Below, piece by piece: positions 20,575 to 27,827 of a stretch of DNA of 27,827 nt (within the stretch, counting starts at the first letter, position 1; each line of letters opens with the position of its first letter). The DNA lies in assembly GCA_004151065.3 (NCBI GenBank), contig NWUY0300029611.1:21501-49327 (forward strand), in the 5' to 3' direction. Position numbers and translations under genes: made by a program. Below the pieces are notes generated by a model. That model was not told the DNA's origin and ran no database searches. It saw nothing but the letters and a program-made list of their open reading frames with translations. Source of the stretch: Larix sibirica. Its lineage: Eukaryota > Streptophyta > Pinopsida > Pinales > Pinaceae.

Positions 20575-22410
20575 TATTTTGATTTTGTAGACTCAAAAGG
20601 GCCAGGATTAACGAAAATATTGACACCCGAAATATCAATAATCGTGCCACTGGTAGAAACCTTGACTTTCTTCCTTAATTCACTGATCTCATCTTGATGT
20701 TGTTCATTTAGTATCCTTTTTCGTCCCTTAAGTTGATTAATATCATCCTGAAGATAATCAATATGCTATGCCATTGAATAAATCTTTTTCAGCGAACTGC
20801 CATTGAATAAATCTTTTTCAGCGAACTGCCATTGAATAAATCTATGCCTGATAATAACCAATCAAATTTTGGAAATTAACATCGCATCCTGATTTCATGT
20901 TCTTGTTATCTTATGTTGGACATGGTTGCTTGGCTGACCCATCAACTTTCCCTTTAAGATTCTGAATAGTCACGGGGATACCTGGAGAAGTCGATTGTGA
21001 TTTTAGGAAAGGATGAATATTATTAATGAAGTCATAATGGGAAGATTTATTATCCTTATGTTCATCATGCTCAGTAACTTCCTTAGGTTTACATACATCC
21101 TCATCATGGATATCGATCCCCAGAATAGAGTCTTGTTTTAGATTTGTGTAGCGGGACAAGAGCCGAGCTTGTTGTTTGACAGTAGCGATTTACGTATCAT
21201 TGTGAAGTGCTCTATGAGCTTCTTCACTCCGTTTTAGTGAAAATTTTCGCTTACCAGATGACTGAAGATGAGTCTGTTTATCCTCCTTAACTGTTATGCA
21301 GAGGAGACACTAGCACTTGTTTAACTAGGGTGTTCTGACGACTCACTCTATCATTCATGTCACTAATAGGATGGAAAACCCCTTGTATTTTACCAATAAT
21401 TAGAGTTGTTGAGGGGGTTTCCTCATTCAGAGTATAAGAGTCTCTTTCAGGATTTAAAACAAGGGAAGGACCAACAGTGCTAGAATGAGTGAGTTCAGTG
21501 ATGTCACGAGTTTGGGAAATTGACTACGCATGAGCTAAGTCATGGTTCCGAGGGACTATGACAATACAATTATCCATCTCATCTACTACATTAGTATTTT
21601 CATTCGAATTTTCATTCAAATCCTCATTGAAACCCCCGTTGTCTGAGTTTTCTTGCACTGGAATTGAAGGTAGGTGGGGATTAGTATGATGAATAACCTG
21701 TTCAGGGGAACCAATCACTATGCTGGGAAAATCATCGAAATGATTCCTTTTGCAAAAATCATTCCAAGAATACCCTAATTGCATGAGCTGGAACTCAACT
21801 AAGATTCTTATGAGACCAAAGTTGCACAAAACACTTCCAGAATTCTTGAAGGTATTCTGATATCGCGAAGACATAGACGTCAAGATTTAAAAAAAAAATG
21901 AAGAAAATTGACGGTATCACCAATTAATGCCATACAAATCCTAATATGGTATCTCAATACAGTGAAATACCGGCCCTCACAAGTTATAAATTGAAAAATA
22001 GGAGTTAACATGTTTTTCCATTCATCCTTAAAGAGATTCAAGGGCATACCTTGGTGAATTTTCGTGCCTGAACAGTTTGGCTAGCAACGTATTCCAGGGT
22101 ACCTTATTTAGTGGAGTATGCTTGAACCATCTCTCAGCAAGTAAAGGAAGTTCAGTGGCCTAAGAAATAAACTATTCATTCAATACCAATTGGACATCAC
22201 CTATAACAACCCTCTCACCGTCAAAAGACTTAGCAAACTCTTTGGTCGTTGTCTTGTTGTACCCGTGAAACTTTGTCAGAAATTCCATCCACTCAACTTT
22301 AGAAAAGATCTCACACAATCGCTTGTTGCACCGAGTGAAACGAGGTGCTCTACAGCCCAGTATGTTACACACGAGTATGAGGGAGATGTTGTAACGTTAC
22401 ACCAGTAAAA
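20575..22410 (-). pseudogene. Decayed retroelement-associated accessory ORF with ITCEGR motif
   Basis: Minus-strand pieces in order are: WMEFLTKFHGYNKTTTKEFA with KSFDGERVVIGDVQLVLNE (22372-22172); ATELPLLAERWFKHTPLNKV; after a shift, KDEWKNMLTPIFQFITCEGR and YFTVLRYHIRICMALIGDTV (about 22050-21920); the 119-codon frame 21883-21524 with QLMQLGYSWNDFCKRNHF and an Asn/Glu-rich tail; the 82-codon frame 21159-20911; and a coiled-coil-like end, HQDEISELRKKVKVSTSG, finishing NPGPFESTKSK with a stop at about 20575. I recall this 'EFARSFDG … ATGLP … WF … ITCEGRY … SW.DF' pattern from uncharacterised plant proteins near retrotransposons. Its function is unknown. It lies upstream, in transcription sense, of element B's LTR-like DNA. 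Confidence 0.55.
20770..20843. repeat. 29-bp tandem repeat, about 2.5 copies, inside the accessory ORF
   Basis: Copies at 20770-20798 and 20799-20827 are identical, and a 16-nt partial copy follows (20828-20843). The period is not divisible by three, so each extra copy shifts the minus-strand reading frame of the accessory ORF. Confidence 0.9.
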
Positions 22411-22436
22411 AAGAAAGACATGAAAGTGGCCGACAC

Positions 22437-22545
22437 AATATAATTTATTACAAGGGTTCATAGGAATTTGTGATATTTAGGAAAGTGGGTACATAATATA
22501 ATTTATTACAAGGGTTCATAGGAATTTGTGATATTTAGGAAAGTG
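22437..22545. repeat. 58-bp tandem duplication, essentially identical copies
   Basis: Bases 22437-22487 recur exactly at 22495-22545 (period 58). Only the short spacer after the first copy differs, which suggests a young duplication compared with the surrounding decayed elements. Confidence 0.9.
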
Positions 22546-24115
22546 CGTTTTTGCCTTAGAAAGACCCACTGTAATTTGTGTTGTCAATGATTGTAGTGTT
22601 TTTCTTTTTATGGAAAAGATAATGTTGTGATGTTATTTTGGTGTCTTTGAATATACTTATGTTATATTAAAGTTTGGTTTATTGGTTTAGGGTAAACTAA
22701 AATATTATTAACTCCCAAGTTAATTCATTTTTAGAGAATCATATTTTTCCTTCAAAGTTGCACCCCAGTTAAGATTACCATGTGCATACAAGAATTGAGG
22801 AGCAATCGCCTCCATAATTTTGTCACAAGGTTATATTTTATAAATGAATCCACTAGTATAGTAAGCTTATAAATATTTTGAAACATTCATATTCTTGTTA
22901 GATGAAGTAGATTATTTGCTTGAACTTTCCCTTTTTCTTCAATGTGTAATTGTTTACCTTCTCTTCTTTAGCATCATTAGATCCAAAGGTACTAGAATTG
23001 GGATATGAATTCATAGGAGGTTCCAACTTCTTTCTCAAAGTATTTAGTATATTAATATATTTAGTATGTCATAAACATTAAAATAGCTTACATATGGCTT
23101 AATATTGTTCAATTCCTTTTTTGGAGTGACCTTATTAACTACCTTTGTGGGAGTGTTAAGATATTTTGATACTAGAAACTTGTTTAAGTTTAACTTGGTC
23201 TAATATATCTTTAAGTTAAGGTGTACTTTTAGTGCGCTTTTGAACTTTATTAATATGACAACCACAATCATGTCTTCTACATGAGTAATTTGATAGTTCA
23301 AACTTCTCCTTGGTATAATGAGACTCGATCCATGGCTTAACATCTAATTGGTTAATGATCTCTATTTAAAAAGTAGGGAGGGTAATTTGTTTATTATAAA
23401 ACTAAGAGATGTTCACGTAAATGATTTCTTATATTAATCAATTTCCTAAGTGTTGTGGGTCATTTCCCTATTTTAGGGTTTTAACCATGTAAACCCTTGT
23501 ATACCCATATTTGATATATGTGTGAGCATTTGTCTTAAAGTGTTTGACCTTTCTAGATAACTTTGTTTTTGAGCATGGTTTCAAAGCTCTTTTGAAGCTT
23601 CACTTTTTTTGTTGGTTTAGATTGTGTCTAGTAGCTATGTCACATGCATAAAGCACAGGTTTGTTCTACATTTTACAATGATTAATGAGTTGGGTGAATT
23701 GCTCTATTGTATTTGGATAACCTTTTCCAACTAGGAACATCTTTCATGTTGTGTGAAAATGCTTTTGTTTTCCCAAGATATGGTCATTTCTCTCTTGAGA
23801 TTTGACAAAGGCTATACAAGTTTTATTTGAATATCTTTTCTTCATTGTTTTGAGTTTATTTAACATTTTTCAAGGTTTTATGTTGTTGGTTTGCATATGT
23901 TGTGCACTTTGTGCTTCAAGTGAACTCAAAAAATAAAATAAAAATAGATCCAATGGTTAGGGGCTCATCTTGCTGCATTTTTTCCTAATGAAATACTAAT
24001 GATGTAGGGTTAATGTAATTTTTCCATCTAACATTTGTGGTCTTTTATGCAAATTTGTGTTGGTTCATTGTGCTATTGTGTTGGATCATTCCTAGGATCA
24101 TTGGCTTTGCCATGG
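22546..24115. other. No gene recognised; T-rich spacer
   Basis: No frame of useful length and no motif on either strand. A stretch near 23453-23520 (TGTTGTGGGTCATTTCCC, TTTTAGGGTTTTAACC) resembles the kind of sequence seen in plant LTRs, but no partner copy or ends are visible, so no call is made. Confidence 0.4.
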
Positions 24116-24481
24116 TGTTGGAACCACAGGTTCTTGGTAAACCTCACCTTGTTGGATTGAGGAAGTCAACCGTTTGAGGGAGTTGACCAACCAACTACTA
24201 TTAGATTTGACCACATTATGGGAGCCGATCAATGCATGTGGACCTGACCAGCATATGGGGTTACCAAATCCACATTTTATGGATAAGTATGGGGTGGAGA
24301 CCCATACATTAGGGTTTCGGTTATATGTCTAAGCATATTTATAGATGATACCTTCGATCGTTCTATCACATTGTTACAACTATTCATTGTTATGGATTAA
24401 GTGCAAATAGTGTCTATCGACACCACCTTTTCCTTTGGATTCTTTGTTATCCACTTATGTTGCTTTCTTCTTGTCTCAACA
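24116..24481 (+). repeat. 5-prime LTR of element C
   Basis: It starts TGTTGGAACC and ends TCTCAACA, giving the inverted ends TGTTG…CAACA. It is homologous to 26860-27226 over its whole length, with shared blocks such as GGTTCTTGGTAAACCTCACC, ATCCACATTTTATGGA and TTACAACTATTCATTGTTAT. Confidence 0.85.
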
Positions 24482-24499
24482 TGGTATTAGAGCTATTAG
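24482..24499 (+). other. Primer-binding site of element C (initiator tRNA-Met type)
   Basis: TGGTATTAGAGC follows the LTR without a gap. It differs by one transition (C to T) from the classic plant initiator-Met site TGGTATCAGAGC. Confidence 0.85.
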
Positions 24500-24859
24500 G
24501 TTATTGGTTTGGGTTATGAAAAATGTGGGAAGTTCTAGATATTTCAGGTTTATGATCAAGGTTTTGCAAAGTGACTGAGCTCCATTGACATTGGTAGTCT
24601 TATTGAGTTGAGTTTGATTTAAGGGGTTTCCTCTTGAGAGTACGGTGAATCATAGATTCAACCATCATTTATATCTATTCTTTGTAGATGTCAAGTGATA
24701 TTTTCCCTAGTTCCTTGATGTGATTTGGATCCCATTGACTAGCCTTTGGAGCATGGATTATAGATCATCATTGACTGATTGTTGTGTCTACGTGAATCAA
24801 CCGTGTAGTTGAAGATTGATGCCCTACCCTAGATTCTGAATTGTTGAACTTCGTGGATT

Positions 24860-26065
24860 CAATGGGCTATGTAGTAAAACAATTAAGTGTCTGTGTCGGC
24901 TAAGATATGACTACACATGTCGATTAGATGAGAAATCAAGGATTATTTATGTCTTGGAAAACACTATAGAAACCACATTCCAAAACCTCATGGATGAATT
25001 TGGAGATAAGTCAAATTTAGTTGAATACTTGGAGGAGGAAGTTAAAACCCCCACTCATATAGAAATGCATGCCTTGAAAAAAAAAATAGTAGACTGGAAG
25101 ACACCAATTCCCAACTAGAAAATAAGGTTACCCATCTATAGACCTTTATTTATGAGCTCTACAAATAAATTTCTCTTCTTCAAACAAACAATAACTAGTT
25201 GTCTGATGAACATCAGATTTTGAAAGAAGAATAGGATTCCTTATTGTTGTAGTTGACCGAGAAAGATGAAACCATTCAAGGATTGTAGGATTGCAAACTA
25301 AACCTTAAGTTAGAATTTAGTTGACTACAAAGTGATGTGAAGAAGATTGATGTTCTTGAGTATCCTAACCCAATGACTACTTCTTCTACCTTTAATGTCC
25401 TTGCTTGTAGCCCATTTTTTTATAAGAAAGATGATGTTGATGTTTGTTTAGGTTCTCATACATTGTTGGCTACTAATGATGTTATTTCTCCTCATTTTGA
25501 GAAACACAACATTAGTATTGGGTCCCAACTGTCAAACAAGATGGGATATATAAGAGGAGGACTTGGGAAGAATGGACATGGTACTGTTTTCCCAATTACC
25601 CCTGAGATGAAGCCTCCTCGAGTAATTATTGATTATGATGTTTTGCCTCACTTCATACACCTAAAGAGAAACCCATTGTTATTTCCATTAACCAAATTGA
25701 TGAGTTGGATGTTCCTAACTTGCCAAAATTTGAAAATTTTATTGCAGATGACATTGTTGTTGATGTGCAAGATTATTCTACCCTAGTAAGTGAACCATAA
25801 CTTGAGCTTGCATCCTTTGTTTGTTCAGAACATAAATAATTTCCATATCATCATCCTCATCATAAGAATCAAAGGAATTTTTCCAAGAATCAATATTCTT
25901 GGAAAGATGGCAGTTATGCTTTCAAACGTTTAGAGAAAAGATGTGAAAGACAGAACCATGGACCAATGCCGACTACCAGGATTGATTGTGGTTGGATTGA
26001 TGCATGGTCATGGAATCATTTTAATCGATGTTTGAGGACTTCTTCTAGATTGTTTCTTCCATTGT
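24860..26065 (+). pseudogene. Coiled-coil plus G-patch protein of element C (gag-like), decayed
   Basis: The readable frame begins near 24900 (LDEKSRIIYVLENTIETTFQ, NLMDEFGDKSNLVEYLEEEV). It shifts at a 10-A run (25077-25086) and continues NSRLEDTNSQLENKVTHL, NNLSDEHQILKEE-type heptads and LTEKDETIQGL up to SDVKKIDVLEYP, with seven stops in about 80 codons. The open frame 25337-25786 then reads FNVLACSPFFYKKDDVDVCL and a G-patch-like LSNKMGYIRGGLGKNGHGTV followed by FPITPEMKPPR, matching the consensus MG…G.GLG…G…PI. After another shift come basic pieces (RRF-type, WIDAWSWNHFNRC near 25995). G-patch domains bind RNA or activate DEAH helicases; a Gag role for packaging RNA is inference. Confidence 0.6.
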
Positions 26066-26851
26066 AAAAAAGTACAATGCTCCTCTTTCCTACTATTGAT
26101 CCATTGGAGTGGTTAACTAAGGATTGACTAGAAATACAATTCGACTATGTTTCGACTGAAAATGAGTTTTGACTAAATTTCAGCATTTACATGTTGTTAA
26201 AAATTATATCGATCCATTAGTTGTGTTTATGGGGGGATTTGTTGACTTGATGAATATAAACCCAACCTGATTTGTCGGTTAATTGTTGAGCTTGACTGAG
26301 TTGTTTATTGGGTTGTTAGAGGCCGATTTGCTCACTATTGATGCACATAAATTGTATTGAGTCTATCGACTAAAGCCATGTGTCTTGTTTATCTATTCGA
26401 TTGATTGACTAGGATCGTTTCAACAATAAATTATATGGAAATTATGTTTGGAAAATTTTACCTTTTGATTTGCATATGCTCTTGATTATTAGAATGATGC
26501 ACAAGTAATTTTGTTCATTTTTTAGTAAATAAGCTAAAGGATCTTATTGGTGATAGGTGTTCAAACTTATTCGTGGAAGTATTACTATACTTGAGTTTTA
26601 TTATCCTAATGGTGGATGTTGTGCTTAAGTCCTTATTTATTGTATTGTGCTTGTTAGCAAATTGGAGGTGACATTGTTTTCAGACTTCTTCTAAGAGTAT
26701 TATTGTATCGAAATTTGATTAGTTTCATGATGACATTTGTTCATATATTCTTTGGAAAATGTTATTGTACCGTGGTTAATTGGCATCTCCAATTCACAAC
26801 AAATCAAGGGGGGGGATGTTATGTAATTTTTTTTCCTCCAAATTGAGTTCA
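26066..26851 (+). other. 3-prime noncoding interior of element C
   Basis: No recognisable frame. A second purine run (AAGGGGGGGGA, about 26808-26819) sits about 40 bases upstream of the purine tract that touches the LTR. The minus frame 26700-26891 looks like chance. Confidence 0.45.
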
Positions 26852-26859
26852 TGGGAGGG
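26851..26859 (+). other. Polypurine tract of element C
   Basis: ATGGGAGGG directly abuts the TGTTGG start of the right LTR, where plus-strand DNA synthesis would be primed. Confidence 0.65.
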
Positions 26860-27226
26860 TGTTGGAACCATAGGTTCTTGGTAAACCTCACCTTGTCAGA
26901 TTAAGGAAGTTGACCATTTGAGGGATTCGATCGATCGAATGCTATTGGAGTCGACCAAATTATGGGAGATGACCATTGTAGGAGCAAATTGTCGCATGTG
27001 GACCCAAATGGCATATGGAGTTACTAGATCCACATTTTATGGAGTAAGTATTGGGGTTTTGGTTATAGACCTAGACCTAATTATATATGATCCCTTGGAT
27101 TGTTCTATCATATTGTTACAACTATTCATTGTTATGGCTTAAGTGCAAGCGATGTCTATCGACCCCACCTTTTCCTTCAGAATATTGTTTTCTCCACTTT
27201 TGTTGTTTTCTACTTAGTCCAAAACA
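26860..27226 (+). repeat. 3-prime LTR of element C
   Basis: It starts TGTTGGAACC and ends CCAAAACA. It is the homologue of 24116-24481 with many substitutions and a few small indels. It contains a 16-bp perfect palindrome (26925-26940) absent from the left copy. Confidence 0.85.
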
Positions 27227-27827
27227 TGGAACTCTTGATTTGTTTATTCTCGAGTTTCAATTTCCTATGTTTCATGTGATGTCTAGCAAATTTTCGTTAT
27301 ATTATTTATTTATGCTTTATTACCATTTTTCTCATAATTAATTTATCATAGTGGGATGTATAGTAAAAATTTATATAATAATCATTTAGCATGCATATAC
27401 AACATTTAGAAGTCCTTATGATTTAAATTCCATTTCATCATTTATAATTTCATAATTAGCTTTGGAAATAATTTACTTTATTCATTCCTTCAAACAATAA
27501 CTTCCAGGTTATAGAACTTATATTATCGTAGCTTGTCTTGGGCCCCAAAAAGATCGCCATGGAAGAAATAGTGCAATGTTGTATTTGACAAGAGCCATGC
27601 TATATCGGATCTCGACTAAGTAGTATTCATCCAGATATAGCCCTAGCCAGGACTTTTCTTCTCCGGCTTCTCCAAATATTTCTTTCCTCCATGCCCTAGA
27701 CATTAGCCTCATTTCCAAATAAATAGTAACTTAAAAGAGTTCGATAATTAAAAGTATCATCCCTTTATATTTTTACATCATAACTTTTCATTATTACACA
27801 ATTACTTTTTAACTTTTTACATATTAT
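27227..27827. other. Unassigned right flank
   Basis: AT-rich. A 66-codon minus frame (27718-27518) reads RKEIFGEAGEEKSWLGLYLD, then EYYLVEIRYSMALVKYNI. Its charged, aromatic composition is mildly coding-like, but I recognise no family and it has no partner, so it is left as a possible fragment. Confidence 0.25.

Larger units (their letters stand above)
24116..27226 (+). mobile_element. Element C: non-autonomous LTR retrotransposon with a G-patch protein and no pol
   Basis: Two direct LTRs (24116-24481 and 26860-27226), a PBS immediately after the first and a purine tract immediately before the second define a complete 3.1-kb element on the plus strand. The internal 2.4 kb carries only a gag-like coiled-coil plus G-patch reading frame; I find no protease, RT, RNase H or integrase motifs. 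The LTRs agree over most of their length but are well diverged, by eye roughly a quarter of positions, so the insertion is old. Elements of this size that depend on another element's enzymes are known in plants (LARD, TRIM and TR-GAG types). No clear 5-bp target duplication is visible: CATGG precedes the left LTR and overlaps the right end. Confidence 0.75.

Noticed and set aside
20770-20843. Short regularly repeated units resembling a CRISPR-like array
   Set aside because: The units are directly adjacent without unique spacers; this is a simple tandem duplication in plant DNA.
23453-23520. LTR-like sequence (TGTTGTGGGTC…)
   Set aside because: No second copy, ends, PBS or target duplication visible; only a resemblance.
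25085-25330. Possible amber-codon recoding because many stops are TAG
   Set aside because: The same unit also has a homopolymer frameshift, TAA and TGA stops, and diverged LTRs; decay at CAG sites is simpler.
24111-27231. CATGG as a 5-bp target-site duplication of element C
   Set aside because: On the right side CATGG overlaps the terminal CA of the LTR, so it would require the LTR to end at AAAA rather than CA; ambiguous.

Overview
The window reads as nuclear DNA from a large, repeat-rich seed-plant genome. It is AT-rich, has no bacterial-style gene packing and no intact host gene, and is filled with decayed plant transposable elements: Ty3/gypsy, an LTR element primed by initiator tRNA-Met, and a Helitron. 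LTRs diverged by roughly a quarter, many in-frame stops, and insertions abutting one another suggest a slowly turning-over genome, such as a gymnosperm or a large-genome angiosperm. The sequence does not settle which. No family assignment here was checked against a database; assignments come from motifs read by eye.

Layout. Bases 1-355 (+) are the C-terminal end of a Helitron helicase, followed to about 1720 by fragmented coding-like segments with Cys pairs that may be a Helitron-associated RPA-like protein. From 1.7 to 8.6 kb I see almost no coding signal: weak exon-like pieces at 4.4-5.4 kb, a very AT-rich patch near 6.3 kb, and a short minus-strand coding-like segment near 6.8 kb. Bases 8632-9691 are a 1060-bp insertion bracketed by a perfect 16-bp direct repeat, which looks like retroposition.

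Bases 10250 to about 13970 (+) are element A: a Ty3/gypsy gag, protease and pre-RT linker that stops before the reverse transcriptase. It abuts, tail to tail, element B on the minus strand (about 13980-18832). Element B reads PBS, gag, protease, archaeal/plant-type RNase H, RT, and a Ty3-type RNase H, and is then cut off before integrase. The RNase H between protease and RT is the most notable architecture in the window. AT-rich LTR/UTR-like DNA containing a 37-nt hairpin (18838-20574) separates element B from a decayed minus-strand accessory ORF (20575-22410) of a plant retroelement-associated type with an ITCEGR motif. A 58-bp tandem duplication and unassigned DNA follow.

Bases 24116-27226 are element C, bounded by two LTRs of about 366 bp, with an initiator-Met-type PBS and a polypurine tract. 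Its only recognisable coding content is a coiled-coil plus G-patch protein; I see no pol. It looks like a non-autonomous element. The last 600 bp are unassigned.

Nothing here appears functional: RT, the acquired RNase H, a zinc knuckle and one protease all show substitutions at key residues, and most frames are interrupted. The interest lies in element architecture and in mutational signatures: CAG-to-TAG stops, CpG decay between duplicated copies, and small tandem duplications.
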